A DNA stretch of 64,000 bases from Streptomyces sp. RKAG293. Lineage in GTDB: Bacteria > Actinomycetota > Actinomycetes > Streptomycetales > Streptomycetaceae. Numbering within the stretch: position 1 is the first letter of the stretch; the number at the start of each line of letters is the position of its first letter. The translations under genes were made by a program, and so were the position numbers. Positions 1-8,713 of this stretch are shown piece by piece. The notes beneath the pieces are model-generated. The model did not search any database. It saw only the letters and a program-made list of their open reading frames with translations, and was not told where the DNA came from. The DNA lies in the NCBI RefSeq assembly GCF_023701745.1, contig NZ_JAJOZB010000001.1, positions 4,656,501-4,720,500 on the forward strand. Direction: 5' to 3'.

Positions 1-135
1 CGGCTCCTTCCACTCCTCACTCATCTGCGCGCCGACCAGGGGAGTAACGCGGACCCAGGCCGGGGAAGGAACCGGACGGAGGGGACATCCGTCCCAGAGA
101 CGGCAACGGAAAAGGGCGGAGGTGGCCACCAGTGA
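1..135 (+). CDS. sigM: C-terminal end of an upstream ECF sigma factor (probable SigM), partial
   Basis: An open frame enters from the left edge in frame 1 and ends at TGA 133-135. Its first residues (RLLPLLTHL) look like the tail of sigma region 4, followed by a polar stretch rich in Gly, Arg and Thr. The stop overlaps the GTG of the next gene in a GTGA arrangement, the usual coupling of an ECF sigma factor with its anti-sigma factor. In Streptomyces the gene before rsmA-trxBA is sigM, and the assignment rests mainly on that context. Only about 44 residues are visible, so the identity is inferred and not proved. Confidence 0.5.
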   Translation, partial: RLLPLLTHLRADQGSNADPGRGRNRTEGTSVPETATEKGGGGHQ

Positions 136-1031
136 CTTCGACGACGGGGATGGACGCACACCCCGAGGTCTCGGAGATCTCGGACCTGGCCGAAGGCATC
201 CTTCCGCCGGGCCGCTCCGCGGACGTACGCGGCCATCTCGACGGCTGCGCGCTCTGCTCCGACGTGCGCACCTCGCTGGACGAGATCCGCAACCTGCTGG
301 GCACTCTCCCCGGCCCCCCGCGCATGCCCGCCGACATCGCCGGCCGTATCGACGCCGCACTCGCCGCCGAAGCGCTGCTCGACGCGACGGCGCCCCCGGC
401 TGTTCCACGTGGAACAGCCGACGCATCGGTTCCACGTGGAACAGCGGCGGCGGCCGATCGGCCCACCGGCCACGCTGCGGCCTCCACGGGACCCGGACGC
501 GGCCACGCCCGCCCCCGGCGCCGCTGGGCCAGGACACTGCTCGTCACGGCCTCCACGGTCGCGGTCCTGGGTTTCGGCGGCGTCCTGCTGCACTCCATCG
601 ACGTGGGTACGACCAGCAGCGACACCGCCAAGAAGGACTCGAGCGCCCAGGGCGCCGCGCGGACGCCCGCCGAGACACCGAACGAGGCCATGGCCGCGAG
701 TGCCCTGCAGGCACGCGTCCATGAACTCCTGGGGACGTACTCGACCGCCAAGGCCGGCAGCGATCCGCAGAGCCCGGCGCTCGGCTCGGACACCCCCGCC
801 ACCACGCCGCTGCGCGCCCACTCCGTCCCCCTGCCGCCGTGTGTGCAGGACGGCGTCCACCGCTCCGAGCAGCCGCTCGCCTCCGCGCACGAACCCTTCG
901 AGGGCACCGACGCATATCTGGTGGTCCTTCCCCATCCCGGCGACCCGGCCCATGTCGATCTGTATGTCGTGGACGCCGGCTGCTCCACCAAGCCGGGCCG
1001 GGTACTTCGCCAGGACACATACGCGCGCTGA
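132..1031 (+). CDS. rsmA: Anti-sigma factor with zinc-finger-like N-terminus (RsmA-like)
   Basis: This 299-aa protein probably binds and inhibits the ECF sigma factor encoded just upstream. The N-terminal region carries an HxxxCxxC motif (His35, Cys39, Cys42) typical of ZAS-type anti-sigma factors. In Streptomyces coelicolor RsmA this cysteine-containing region is reported to hold a [2Fe-2S] cluster. A basic stretch at about residues 128-133 precedes one membrane segment (about 134-154), so the C-terminal half should be extracytoplasmic. The GTG start overlaps the stop of the preceding frame and has GGAGG about 9 bases upstream. Two parS-like palindromes lie inside the gene and are translated as VPRGT at residues 91-95 and 100-104, in the flexible linker between the zinc finger and the membrane segment. 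The gene ends about 100 bases before trxB. Confidence 0.8.
   Translation: MTSTTGMDAHPEVSEISDLAEGILPPGRSADVRGHLDGCALCSDVRTSLDEIRNLLGTLPGPPRMPADIAGRIDAALAAEALLDATAPPAVPRGTADASVPRGTAAAADRPTGHAAASTGPGRGHARPRRRWARTLLVTASTVAVLGFGGVLLHSIDVGTTSSDTAKKDSSAQGAARTPAETPNEAMAASALQARVHELLGTYSTAKAGSDPQSPALGSDTPATTPLRAHSVPLPPCVQDGVHRSEQPLASAHEPFEGTDAYLVVLPHPGDPAHVDLYVVDAGCSTKPGRVLRQDTYAR
402..415. promoter_or_regulatory. parS: parS-like centromere site 1 (inside rsmA)
   Basis: Perfect 14-bp palindrome GTTCCACGTGGAAC, two symmetric changes from the Streptomyces consensus GTTTCACGTGAAAC. It is a predicted ParB loading site in the rsmA linker, with a second identical copy 13 bp downstream. Confidence 0.8.
429..442. 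promoter_or_regulatory. parS: parS-like centromere site 2 (inside rsmA)
   Basis: Second GTTCCACGTGGAAC palindrome, identical to the one at 402-415. Their centres are 27 bp apart, roughly two and a half helical turns. Confidence 0.8.
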
Positions 1032-1046
1032 CGGCGTACCGCCGCG

Positions 1047-1072
1047 GGAATGCTGGACCCTTAGGATCCGTT
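1047..1072 (+). promoter_or_regulatory. SigR-type promoter of trxBA
   Basis: GGAAT at 1047-1051 and GTT at 1070-1072 are separated by exactly 18 bases. This matches the established Streptomyces SigR consensus GGAAT-N18-GTT. It lies 61 bases upstream of the trxB start. The trxBA operon is a classic SigR (thiol-oxidative stress) target, so induction by disulfide stress is expected. Confidence 0.85.
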
Positions 1073-1132
1073 AGGCAGGACGAGAGTCCCGCCAGGGCCC
1101 CGCAGTAGTCGGTAGAGACGAGGAAGACACCC

Positions 1133-2083
1133 GTGAGCGACGTCCGTAACGTGATCATCATCGGATCCGGGCCTGCGGGCTACACCGCCGCGCTGTACAC
1201 AGCGCGCGCCGCCCTGAAGCCGCTGGTCTTCGAGGGATCGGTCACCGCAGGCGGTGCGCTGATGAACACCACCGAGGTGGAGAACTTCCCCGGTTTCCGC
1301 GAGGGCATCCTCGGCCCGGACCTCATGGACAACATGCGCGCCCAGGCCGAGCGCTTCGGCGCCGAGCTCATCCCGGACGACGTGGTAGCGGTGGACCTCA
1401 GCGGTGACATCAAGACCGTCACCGACACCGAGGGCACCGTCCACCGCGCGAAGGCCGTCATCGTCACCACCGGCTCCCAGCACCGCAAGCTGAACCTCCC
1501 CAACGAGGACCAGCTCTCCGGACGCGGGGTCTCCTGGTGCGCCACCTGTGACGGCTTCTTCTTCAAGGACCAGGACATCGCCGTCATCGGCGGCGGCGAC
1601 ACGGCGATCGAGGAAGCGACCTTCCTCTCCCGCTTCGCCAAGTCCGTGGCGATCGTCCACCGCCGCGACAGCCTGCGTGCCTCGAAGGCCATGCAGGAGC
1701 GCGCCTTCGCCGACCCGAAGATCTCGTTCGTGTGGGACAGCGAAGTCGCCGAGATCCACGGCGAGAACAAGCTGTCCGGCCTGACGCTGCGCAGCACCAA
1801 GACCGGTGAGACCTCGGAGCTGCCCGTCACCGGGCTGTTCATCGCCATCGGCCACGACCCGCGCACCGAGCTGTTCAAGGGTGTGCTGGAACTGGACGGC
1901 GAGGGATACCTCACCGTCGACGCGCCCAGCACCCGTACGAACATCCCCGGTGTCTTCGCCGCCGGTGACGTCGTGGACCACACCTACCGTCAGGCGATCA
2001 CGGCGGCCGGCACCGGCTGCTCGGCCGCGCTGGACGCCGAACGCTTCCTCGCCGCCCTCGCGGACGCCGAGAAGACCGCCTGA
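1133..2083 (+). CDS. trxB: Thioredoxin reductase
   Basis: This 316-aa cytoplasmic flavoenzyme transfers electrons from NADPH through FAD and a redox disulfide to thioredoxin. The FAD-binding dinucleotide motif GSGPAG is at residues 11-16, the redox-active CATC (Cys136, Cys139) is in WCATCDG, and the NADPH-binding GGGDTA motif follows. Length is normal for low-molecular-weight TrxB. It starts at GTG with GAGGAAG upstream. It is followed after 47 bases by trxA, its substrate gene, and preceded by a SigR promoter, so the two form a stress-induced operon. Confidence 0.97.
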   Translation: MSDVRNVIIIGSGPAGYTAALYTARAALKPLVFEGSVTAGGALMNTTEVENFPGFREGILGPDLMDNMRAQAERFGAELIPDDVVAVDLSGDIKTVTDTEGTVHRAKAVIVTTGSQHRKLNLPNEDQLSGRGVSWCATCDGFFFKDQDIAVIGGGDTAIEEATFLSRFAKSVAIVHRRDSLRASKAMQERAFADPKISFVWDSEVAEIHGENKLSGLTLRSTKTGETSELPVTGLFIAIGHDPRTELFKGVLELDGEGYLTVDAPSTRTNIPGVFAAGDVVDHTYRQAITAAGTGCSAALDAERFLAALADAEKTA

Positions 2084-2130
2084 CCCTCAAAACCCTCTCC
2101 CCCACACGTATCAAGCCTGAGGAGACTGCC

Positions 2131-2469
2131 GTGGCCGGCAAGACCAAGATTGTGACCGACGCGACCTTCGCCGAGGAGGTCCTCGCCAGCGACAAGCCCG
2201 TGCTGGTCGACTTCTGGGCCGAGTGGTGCGGCCCGTGCCGGCAGATCGCCCCCTCCCTGGAGGCCATCGCCGAGGAGCACGCCGACGACATCACCATCGT
2301 CAAGCTCAACATCGACGAGAACCCGGTCACGGCTGCCAAGTACGGCGTGATGTCGATCCCGACGCTCAACGTCTACAAGGGCGGCGAGGTCGTGAAGACC
2401 ATCGTCGGTGCCAAGCCGAAGGCCGCCATCAAGCGCGACCTGGCGGACTTCATCGGCGACGCCGTCTGA
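2131..2469 (+). CDS. trxA: Thioredoxin
   Basis: Thioredoxin of 112 aa, the general cytoplasmic protein-disulfide reductant and electron donor to enzymes such as ribonucleotide reductase and peroxiredoxins. The active site WCGPC (Cys33, Cys36) sits in [10 protein letters not shown], and the conserved cis-Pro region (MSIPT) is present. GTG start with GAGGAGA about 9 bases upstream. It is the second gene of the trxBA operon and ends at a strong hairpin terminator, with a parS-like site between the stop codon and the hairpin. Confidence 0.97.
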   Translation: MAGKTKIVTDATFAEEVLASDKPVLVDFWAEWCGPCRQIAPSLEAIAEEHADDITIVKLNIDENPVTAAKYGVMSIPTLNVYKGGEVVKTIVGAKPKAAIKRDLADFIGDAV

Positions 2470-2501
2470 GTCGACGCCGTCCGGCGTTCCACCGTTCGAC
2501 C

Positions 2502-2515
2502 GTTCCACGTGAAAC
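2502..2515. promoter_or_regulatory. parS: parS-like site 3 (downstream of trxA)
   Basis: GTTCCACGTGAAAC differs from the palindromic consensus at one position. It is the only site of the seven seen here that is clearly intergenic between annotated genes with known ends. It directly abuts the trxA terminator stem. Confidence 0.8.
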
Positions 2516-2543
2516 AGGCCCGCTCCTCGAAGGAGCGGGCCTG
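2515..2543 (+). terminator. trxA rho-independent-type terminator
   Basis: A perfect GC-rich stem of about 13 bp (5' arm CAGGCCCGCTCCT) closes a 3-base loop. It lies 46 bases after the trxA stop and is followed by a weak T tract (TTCG). It may also stop leftward transcription from the convergent acetyltransferase gene. Confidence 0.8.
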
Positions 2544-2569
2544 TTCGCGTTCCGGAGGTTCCGCACAGC

Positions 2570-3187
2570 TCACAGCGGCCGGAGGACCGGCTCCTTCTGG
2601 ACGGCTCCCAGCAGCCGGTCGATCGCCATCTCGACGTCTTCCTTCCAGGAGATCGTCGATCGCAGCTCCAGCCGCAGCCGGGGATACCGCGGATGGGCGC
2701 GCACCGTCTTGAAGCCCACCGCCAGCAGGTGGTCGGCCGGCAGGACGCATCCCGGCTCGGCCCACTTCGCGTCGCCGAAAGCCTCGACGGCCTTGACTCC
2801 ACGGCGCACCAGGTCCTTGGCGACGGTCTGCACCAGGACCCGCCCGATGCCCTGCCCCTGGTACCCGGGCATGATCCTGGCGGTCATCAGCTGTACCGCG
2901 TCCGGCGAGACCGGACTGGTGGGGAAGGCCATGGAGCGGGGAACATACGCCGGCGGCGCGTAGAGAACGAAGCCGGCCGGGACGTCATCGACGTACACCA
3001 CCCGGCCGCACGAGCCCCACTCCAGCAGGACCGCGGAGATCCACGCCTCCTTCTCCAGCTCCGGCTTGCCCGCCTGGACGGCGGCCTCACCGCTTACCGG
3101 ATCGAGTTCCCAGAAGACGCACGCTCTACAGCGCTTGGGGAGATCCGAGAGGTTGTCCAACGTGAGCGGAACGAGCCGACGCCCCAT
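2570..3187 (-). CDS. GNAT-family N-acetyltransferase
   Basis: A 205-aa protein of the GCN5-related acetyltransferase fold, substrate unknown. The acetyl-CoA binding loop is visible as YQGQGIGRVLV (R/QxxGxG/A pattern), and the upstream beta strand includes FVLYAPP. It lies immediately downstream of parB on the same strand but behind a strong hairpin (3400-3435), so it probably has its own promoter. It converges on trxA. This neighbour is conserved beside parAB in Streptomyces, but no role in segregation is evident from the sequence. Confidence 0.85.
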   Translation of the reverse strand: MGRRLVPLTLDNLSDLPKRCRACVFWELDPVSGEAAVQAGKPELEKEAWISAVLLEWGSCGRVVYVDDVPAGFVLYAPPAYVPRSMAFPTSPVSPDAVQLMTARIMPGYQGQGIGRVLVQTVAKDLVRRGVKAVEAFGDAKWAEPGCVLPADHLLAVGFKTVRAHPRYPRLRLELRSTISWKEDVEMAIDRLLGAVQKEPVLRPL

Positions 3188-3399
3188 ACGGCCAGGCCCT
3201 CATTTCTGTCGCGAACCAAACTGCCCACGAATCCCCCCACCGCCCCCAAGCCCAGTCCCGCTGCCACGAGAGCGGCCATGTGCCGCTCGTGCTCCAGTCC
3301 GACCTTCGACGCACGCATGGGCTTCCCTCCCCAGAGAGGCTCCCTACCCCTACGCATCGTAGTCTCGCCCCCTGTCCCAGGACACTGAGGACAAGCAAA

Positions 3400-3435
3400 G
3401 AGCGGGTGGTGTTCCGGCCGGAACACCACCCGCTC
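3400..3435 (-). terminator. parB terminator
   Basis: A 36-bp perfect inverted repeat, arm GAGCGGGTGGTGTTCCGG with no unpaired loop, begins 15 bases beyond the parB stop. On the minus strand it is followed by TTTGCTTGTCC. Together these suggest termination of parAB transcription. Confidence 0.8.
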
Positions 3436-3450
3436 CCCTGAACGGCGGAC

Positions 3451-4545
3451 TCATTCGACGTCGTCGTCGGACTCCTCGTCGAGCCTGCTCTCCAGGACCT
3501 TGCCTTCACCGGGGGCCATCGTCCCCAGGATCCGCTCCAGATCCTCTATCGAGGCGAACTCCACCACGATCTTTCCGCGCTTCTGCCCCAGGTCGACCTT
3601 CACCCTGGTGTCGAAACGGTCCGACAGCCGCGTGGCCAGATTGGTCAGCGCCGGGGAGACCCGCCGTCCGGCCCGCGGGCCCACGGCCTTCTTCGCGCTC
3701 TGCGGCTCGGCGTTCATCAGGGTGACGATCTCTTCGACCGCCCGGACCGACAGGCCCTCGGCCACGATGCGGTGCGCCAGCAGATCCTGATCCTCCCCGT
3801 CCTCCAGGGAGAGCAGAGCGCGCGCGTGTCCGAAGGAGATCACTCCGGCCGCGACCCGTCGCTGCACGGGCGCCGAGAGCTTCAGCAGGCGCAGCGTGTT
3901 GGAGACCTGGGAGCGCGAACGCCCGATCCGGTCGGCCAACTGCTCATGCGTGCAGGCGAAGTCGCGCAGCAGCTGGTCATAGGCCGCCGCCTCCTCCAGC
4001 GGGTTCAGCTGGGCACGGTGCAGGTTCTCCAGGAGCGCGTCCAGGAGAAGCTTCTCGTCCTCGGTCGCCCGGACGATGGCCGGGATGTTCTCCAGACCCG
4101 CCTCCCGGCAGGCCCGCCACCGGCGCTCGCCCATGATGAGCTCATAGCGCTCCGGGCCGGCCTGTCGCACGACGACCGGCTGGAGCAGGCCCACTTCCTT
4201 GATGGACGTGATGAGCTCGTTCAGCGCATCTTCGTCGAACACCTCACGGGGCTGCCGCGAGTTCGGCGTGATCGAGTCGATCGGCAGCTCGGCGAAGTAA
4301 GCGCTCGGCGCCGCGGGCGCTTCGGCCGCCGGCGGATCCGGCTCTGTTTCACGTGAAACCGGGATGTCCACCGTCGGCGGAGCATCGTGGGCTCTGGAGT
4401 TCAGACCGGCGACCTTGGTGGCCGCCAGCATGCTCCGGTCCGCGGTCAGCAGCGGTACCGCGGACGGCGATGTACCCGCCGATGACGGTGCCGCCGGGAT
4501 CAGCGCGCCTAGACCACGGCCGAGCCCTCTGCGTCGATCACTCAC
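3451..4545 (-). CDS. parB: Chromosome-partitioning protein ParB
   Basis: This 364-aa ParB is a CTP-dependent clamp that loads at parS and spreads to form the origin segregation complex. The basic N-terminus ([14 protein letters not shown]) is the usual ParA-contact motif. The CTP-binding arginine patch GERRWRA is at residues 139-145, followed by a helix-turn-helix parS-binding domain ([19 protein letters not shown] region) and a C-terminal dimerisation segment. The GTG start overlaps the parA stop (GTGA), so translation is coupled. A perfect parS lies inside the gene and encodes VSRET at residues 63-67. It is needed for efficient segregation into spores in Streptomyces. Confidence 0.97.
   Translation of the reverse strand: MSDRRRGLGRGLGALIPAAPSSAGTSPSAVPLLTADRSMLAATKVAGLNSRAHDAPPTVDIPVSRETEPDPPAAEAPAAPSAYFAELPIDSITPNSRQPREVFDEDALNELITSIKEVGLLQPVVVRQAGPERYELIMGERRWRACREAGLENIPAIVRATEDEKLLLDALLENLHRAQLNPLEEAAAYDQLLRDFACTHEQLADRIGRSRSQVSNTLRLLKLSAPVQRRVAAGVISFGHARALLSLEDGEDQDLLAHRIVAEGLSVRAVEEIVTLMNAEPQSAKKAVGPRAGRRVSPALTNLATRLSDRFDTRVKVDLGQKRGKIVVEFASIEDLERILGTMAPGEGKVLESRLDEESDDDVE
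4346..4359. promoter_or_regulatory. parS: parS site 4 (inside parB)
   Basis: Exact Streptomyces consensus palindrome GTTTCACGTGAAAC, within the parB linker, translated as VSRET. ParB bound here could also influence transcription of its own gene. Confidence 0.93.
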
Positions 4546-5591
4546 TGGATCCCCTCCGACATGCTGTGCTGATCATGCTCATTGGTGCCCTCGGCGCCGC
4601 GCAACGCCATCTCACGCGCCGCTTCGAGGTAGGACAGTGCCCCGCTGGAACCCGGGTCGTAGGTCAGCACGGTCTGGCCGTAGCTGGGTGCCTCCGAGAT
4701 CCGGACCGAGCGGGGGATGCTCGTGCGCAGCACTTCCTTGCCGAAGTGGGTACGCACCTCATCCGCGACCTGAGCGGCGAGCCGGGTCCGGCCGTCGTAC
4801 ATGGTCAACAGGATGGTTGATACATGCAGCTTGGGGTTGAGATGAGCGCGGACCAGATCCACGTTCTTCAGCAGCTGCCCCAGGCCTTCCAGCGCGTAAT
4901 ACTCGCACTGGATCGGGATGACCACCTCGGCACCGGCCACCAGGGCGTTCACGGTGAGCAGGCCGAGCGACGGCGGGCAGTCGATGAGGACATAGTCCAG
5001 CGGCTGCTCATAGGCCTCGATGGCCCGCTGCAGCCGGCTCTCCCGTGCCACCAGGGACACCAGCTCGATCTCGGCACCGGCGAGGTCGATCGTGGCCGGT
5101 GCACAGAACAGCCCCTCGACATCGAGGACCGGCTGTACGACCTCGGAGAGCGGTCGGCTCTCCACCAGGACGTCATAGATCGACGGCACATCGGCATGGT
5201 GGTCGATACCCAGCGCCGTGGAGGCGTTGCCCTGGGGATCGAGGTCGATCACCAGCACCCGCGCCCCGTGCAGGGCGAGCGAGGCGGCAAGGTTGACCGT
5301 GGTCGTGGTCTTCCCGACCCCGCCCTTCTGATTGGCCACCACCATCACTCGGGTCTGAGCCGGCCGAGGGAGCCCCTCGCCGGCCCGACCGAGCGCTTCG
5401 ACCGCCAACTGGGCGGCGCGACCGATGGGGGTGTCGTCCATCGGGGGCAATGTTTCACGTGAAACATCACCCCCGAATGATTCCGAACGGGGACCGGGGA
5501 CCGGATCGGTCATCGGCCCCGCGATGTTGGCGTCGGACCGCAAGGATTCACTCTCCTCGACTACAGGCTCGCAATGCACAGAGCCTGCCAT
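4542..5591 (-). CDS. parA: Chromosome-partitioning ATPase ParA
   Basis: ParA/MinD-type ATPase that binds nucleoid DNA as an ATP dimer and moves ParB-bound origins. In Streptomyces it also organises ParB complexes in aerial hyphae. The deviant Walker A motif KGGVGKTTT is at about residues 89-97, followed by the Walker A' DLDPQGN and Walker B-type [13 protein letters not shown] chose ATG 5591-5589 (349 aa, MAGSVHCEP) because the region from there matches the known Streptomyces ParA N-terminus. The frame is open further upstream and a GTG at about 5643 is possible. A perfect parS (VSRET) lies in the N-terminal extension. Confidence 0.93.
   Translation of the reverse strand: MAGSVHCEPVVEESESLRSDANIAGPMTDPVPGPRSESFGGDVSRETLPPMDDTPIGRAAQLAVEALGRAGEGLPRPAQTRVMVVANQKGGVGKTTTTVNLAASLALHGARVLVIDLDPQGNASTALGIDHHADVPSIYDVLVESRPLSEVVQPVLDVEGLFCAPATIDLAGAEIELVSLVARESRLQRAIEAYEQPLDYVLIDCPPSLGLLTVNALVAGAEVVIPIQCEYYALEGLGQLLKNVDLVRAHLNPKLHVSTILLTMYDGRTRLAAQVADEVRTHFGKEVLRTSIPRSVRISEAPSYGQTVLTYDPGSSGALSYLEAAREMALRGAEGTNEHDQHSMSEGIQ
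5452..5465. promoter_or_regulatory. parS: parS site 5 (inside parA)
   Basis: Exact consensus palindrome GTTTCACGTGAAAC in the non-conserved N-terminal region of parA, read as VSRET as in parB. Confidence 0.93.
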
Positions 5592-5728
5592 GCTTTCGGG
5601 GTCGTGAACCAGCGAGGCCCGACTGCCTGTGGATGAATCCACCTCATGGGCCGACTTTGAGGGCTTCTTGGCGCGCGCCTCAGCCGCGGCACGACCGCGA
5701 CTGAGGACTCCTGGGAGCAGGGAGCGAC

Positions 5729-5742
5729 GTTTCACGTGGAAC
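5729..5742. promoter_or_regulatory. parS: parS-like site 6 (between rsmG and parA)
   Basis: GTTTCACGTGGAAC, one position off perfect symmetry. It lies upstream of the chosen parA start, in the rsmG-parA gap where the parAB promoter is expected, so ParB bound here could act as autorepressor (inference). Confidence 0.85.
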
Positions 5743-5824
5743 ACGATGCACAGCGATGTGCCCGTTATCTTGGAGACACTCCGAAATATGTCGTTTTGGC
5801 CGTTTGTATGGAGTAGAACGCGCC

Positions 5825-6589
5825 TCAGTACCGACGCCGGCCCGGGTTCTTCGCCGCCCGGCTGGCCCGCGCCGCCTTGGCCCTGCGCGTCGCCGCCCGC
5901 ACCCCGCCGGGGCTCTCCCCGACCACGACCCGCACCACCGTCGACAGCGGGTCCACCACGCCCTCGCCGACCTGCATCACCGAGGTCTCCACGGCACCGA
6001 GCCGGCCGAGCGCGGCCCGTGCCGCCTTCAGCTCCTCCTCGGCCGTGTCCCCCTTCAGAACGGCCATCTCGCCGTGCGGACGCAGCAGTGGAAGCCCCCA
6101 GCCGGCCAGCCGCTCCAGCGGCGCCACCGCGCGGGCCGTCACCACATCCACCGCCGGCAGCTTGCCCACCATCTCCTCGGCACGCCCCCGCACCACCGTC
6201 ACATTGGACAGCGACAGCAGCTTGACCACCTCGTCGAGGAACGTGGTCCGCCGCAGCAGCGGCTCCAGCAGGGTGATGTGCAGATCCGGACGGGCCAGCG
6301 CCAGCGGAATCCCCGGCAGCCCCGCTCCGGAGCCCACGTCGCACACCGTCATGTCCTGCGGAATCACCTCGGACAGCACCGCGCAGTTCAGCAGATGCCG
6401 CTCCCACAGCCGGGGCACCTCACGAGGACCGATCAGACCCCGGCGCACCCCCGCGTCGGCCAGCAGCTCCGCATAGCGGACCGCATCGGCGAAACGCTCG
6501 CCGAACACTGCCTGCGCCTGCTCGGGCGGTGCGGGAAGTTCCGCCGCCGCCTCCGCTGCCTCCTCCGTCACGAGGACTGTCCTTTCCAT
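5825..6589 (-). CDS. rsmG: 16S rRNA (guanine527-N7)-methyltransferase RsmG (GidB)
   Basis: This 254-aa SAM-dependent methyltransferase modifies G527 of 16S rRNA. Loss of the enzyme causes low-level streptomycin resistance and, in Streptomyces, altered antibiotic production. The SAM-binding motif [16 protein letters not shown] is clear, followed by [14 protein letters not shown] and the VVRGRAEE motif. The C-terminus is a basic Arg/Lys/Ala-rich tail ending GRRRY. It sits between khpB and parA on the same strand, as in all Streptomyces origin regions. A hairpin separates it from khpB. Confidence 0.95.
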   Translation of the reverse strand: MERTVLVTEEAAEAAAELPAPPEQAQAVFGERFADAVRYAELLADAGVRRGLIGPREVPRLWERHLLNCAVLSEVIPQDMTVCDVGSGAGLPGIPLALARPDLHITLLEPLLRRTTFLDEVVKLLSLSNVTVVRGRAEEMVGKLPAVDVVTARAVAPLERLAGWGLPLLRPHGEMAVLKGDTAEEELKAARAALGRLGAVETSVMQVGEGVVDPLSTVVRVVVGESPGGVRAATRRAKAARASRAAKNPGRRRY

Positions 6590-6631
6590 CGATCCCGTTG
6601 CCGCACACCGCGACTTCCAGGCTTACAAGGA

Positions 6632-6661
6632 TCGGCCCCGTCCGCGAGCAGACGGGGCCGA
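6632..6661 (-). terminator. Hairpin between khpB and rsmG
   Basis: An 11-bp perfect stem (arm TCGGCCCCGTC) with an 8-base loop lies 30 bases beyond the khpB stop on the transcribed strand. No T run follows, so it may be a weak terminator or an mRNA-processing and stability element. Confidence 0.55.
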
Positions 6662-6692
6662 CTGAGCCGTACTGGGCCGTGCTCGGGCCCGA

Positions 6693-7226
6693 TCAGACCG
6701 GAAGCACGACCACCCGGCGCTCGGGCTCCTCGCCCTCGGACTCGCTGCGCAGCCCCGCCGCGGCGACCGCGTCATGCACGACCTTGCGCTCGAACGGCGT
6801 CATCGGGTCGAGCTTGACCGGCTGCCCGGTGCCCTTCGCCTCGTCCGCCGCCTTGGCGCCCAGCAGCGCCAGCTCGGTCCGCTTACGGGCCCGGAAGCCA
6901 CCGATGTCCAGCATCAGCCGACTGCGGTCGCCGGTCTCCCGGTGCACCGCGAGACGCGTCAGCTCCTGCAGTGCCTCCAGCACCTCGCCGTCCCGCCCGA
7001 CCAGCTTGTTCAGGTCACGGCTGGAGGATTCGCCGACGATCGAGACAGCAGCTCGCTCGCCCTCGACATCCATGTCGATGTCCCCGTCGAGGTCCGCGAT
7101 GTCGAGCAGACCCTCCAGGTAGTCGGCTGCGATCTCGCCTTCCTGCTCAAGGCGGGACAGGCGATCGGCGGAGCCGCCGTCGGTCACAGTGGTGCTGTTG
7201 CCTTCCGTCACGGATGGGCTCCTCAT
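6693..7226 (-). CDS. khpB: KhpB/Jag single-stranded nucleic-acid-binding protein
   Basis: This 177-aa protein has a central KH-like domain (SRDLNKLVGRDGEVLEAL with the GRDGE-type loop) and a C-terminal R3H domain (around HRETGDRSRLMLD and ERKVVHDAVA). An acidic N-terminus replaces the Jag-N domain of Firmicutes. Relatives bind RNA and affect cell elongation and division. ATG 7226 is chosen over a longer open frame because homology begins at MRSPSVTEG and the longer version would run into yidC. It lies 11 bases after yidC in the conserved rpmH-rnpA-yidD-yidC-khpB-rsmG order. Confidence 0.93.
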   Translation of the reverse strand: MRSPSVTEGNSTTVTDGGSADRLSRLEQEGEIAADYLEGLLDIADLDGDIDMDVEGERAAVSIVGESSSRDLNKLVGRDGEVLEALQELTRLAVHRETGDRSRLMLDIGGFRARKRTELALLGAKAADEAKGTGQPVKLDPMTPFERKVVHDAVAAAGLRSESEGEEPERRVVVLPV

Positions 7227-7237
7227 CAGGTTCTGCA

Positions 7238-8377
7238 CTACTTCTTGGACGGGTGCTTGGGGCGCTGCTGACCCTTGCGCTGTCCGCCCTTGGACGTTCT
7301 GGGGGAGCCGGACGCGCTGGAGCCACCGGACGGCTTGGCGTCCTCGGGCTCCTTCTTCGTCAGGCTCGGCTTGTCGGCCGTCGTGTCCGAAGCGGCCGAG
7401 GCCGACGATCCGGACGCGGAACCCTGAGCGGCGCCGGCGGCCGTCGTACGGCGTGCCTTGGTCTGCCGCTTCGGCTGCTGGCGGTTGGCGCGGGCGACCT
7501 CGACGGCCTCCTTGGCCGCGATCTCCTCGGGCGGCTCCACCAGCTTGCCCTTGGCCCGCAGCCGGTCCTGGCGCTGCTTGAAGGCCAGGCTGCCCGGCGT
7601 CGGGTTCCGGCGGATGACGAACATCTGCTGGCCCATGGTCCACAGGTTGGTGGTCAGCCAGTAGACGAGGACACCGACGGGGAAGTTGACACCCATCACG
7701 GCGAACATGACCGGGAAGACGTACATCAGCATCTTCTGCTGCTGCATGAACGGCGTCTTCACCGTCATGTCGACGTTCTTCGTCATCAGCTGGCGCTGCG
7801 TGTAGAACTGCGACGCCGACATCATGATGATCATGATCGCGGTGACGACGCGGACGTCCGTGATGGAGGCGCCGAGGGCCGCGACCTTGTCAGCGCTCTC
7901 GGTGAACTTGGCCGCCAGCGGAGCGCCGAAGATGTGCGCCTGCTTGGCGCTGTCCAGCAGGGGCTGGTTGATCGCACCGATCGTGTGACCGTTGGCGATG
8001 CTGCTCAGCACGCGGTACAGGGCGAAGAAGAACGGCGACTGGGCGATGATCGGCAGGCACGAGGAGAGCGGGTTGGTACCCGTCTCCTTGTACAGCTTCA
8101 TCATCTCTTCGGACTGTCGCTGCTTGTCGCTCTTGTAGCGCTCCTGGATCGCCTTCATCTTCGGCTGGAGCGCCTGCATGTTGCGGGTCGACTTGATCTG
8201 CTTGACGAACAGCGGGATCAGACAGATCCGGATCAGGACCACGAGCGACACGATGGACAGGCCCCAGGCCCAGCCACTGTCGGCGCCGAAGATCTTCCCG
8301 TACACCGAGTGGAACTGGACGATGATCCAGGAGACCGGCGTGGTGATAAAACTGAACAGATTCGAGATCGTGTCCAC
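7238..8377 (-). CDS. yidC: Membrane protein insertase YidC (Oxa1 family)
   Basis: Insertase of 379 aa that assists integration and folding of inner-membrane proteins alone or with SecYEG. Five hydrophobic segments are visible (about residues 10-30, 38-60, 110-135, 165-185 and 210-245). They include the conserved positively charged groove region ([14 protein letters not shown]) and a cytoplasmic coiled segment with [10 protein letters not shown]. The C-terminal 120 residues are a basic, low-complexity tail with many Lys, Arg, Ser and Ala, probably for ribosome contact. GTG start. Only 3 bases separate it from yidD. Confidence 0.96.
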   Translation of the reverse strand: MDTISNLFSFITTPVSWIIVQFHSVYGKIFGADSGWAWGLSIVSLVVLIRICLIPLFVKQIKSTRNMQALQPKMKAIQERYKSDKQRQSEEMMKLYKETGTNPLSSCLPIIAQSPFFFALYRVLSSIANGHTIGAINQPLLDSAKQAHIFGAPLAAKFTESADKVAALGASITDVRVVTAIMIIMMSASQFYTQRQLMTKNVDMTVKTPFMQQQKMLMYVFPVMFAVMGVNFPVGVLVYWLTTNLWTMGQQMFVIRRNPTPGSLAFKQRQDRLRAKGKLVEPPEEIAAKEAVEVARANRQQPKRQTKARRTTAAGAAQGSASGSSASAASDTTADKPSLTKKEPEDAKPSGGSSASGSPRTSKGGQRKGQQRPKHPSKK

Positions 8378-8380
8378 TAA

Positions 8381-8713
8381 TCAGGCTCCTTGAGCATGGG
8401 GCGAGGTCTCTGCGGCCGGGCTGGTCTCAGCGACGGCGGAGGGACCGCCCTTGCTGTTGCGCAACATGTTGCGCAGCCGATCGTGCCACGGGGGGCGTTT
8501 ACGTGGCGGAACATGATCGACACCGCCGGGCGACCACGGATTGCACCGCAGGATGCGCCAGGCGGTCAGTGCCGACCCCTTTACCGCTCCATGCACGTCG
8601 ATGGCCGTGTACCCGTAGTGCGAGCACGAGGGGTAGTACCTGCAGACCGGGCCCAGCAAAGGGCTGATGGTCCACTGGTACACCTTGATCAGCGCCAGCA
8701 GTGGGTACTTCAT
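8381..8713 (-). CDS. yidD: Membrane protein insertion efficiency factor YidD
   Basis: Small 110-aa protein of the YidD family that helps YidC-dependent insertion. It has the family signature [20 protein letters not shown] followed by the Cys- and His-containing HYGYTAI and [14 protein letters not shown]. The N-terminus is amphipathic, for membrane association. Its ATG overlaps the rnpA stop (ATGA), so the two are translationally coupled. Confidence 0.95.
   Translation of the reverse strand: MKYPLLALIKVYQWTISPLLGPVCRYYPSCSHYGYTAIDVHGAVKGSALTAWRILRCNPWSPGGVDHVPPRKRPPWHDRLRNMLRNSKGGPSAVAETSPAAETSPHAQGA

Noticed and set aside
3094-3429. Small frame with a hydrophobic stretch (AALVAAGLGLGAVGGFVG) between parB and the acetyltransferase gene
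   Set aside because: Overlaps the acetyltransferase start by 94 bases in another frame and its tail has shadow-like composition. A small membrane peptide from ATG near 3319 cannot be excluded, but support is weak.
4542-6407. 621-aa open frame extending parA far upstream
   Set aside because: The extra N-terminal part lies antisense to or within rsmG and is low-complexity Gly/Ala/Arg sequence; ParA homology begins near 5591.
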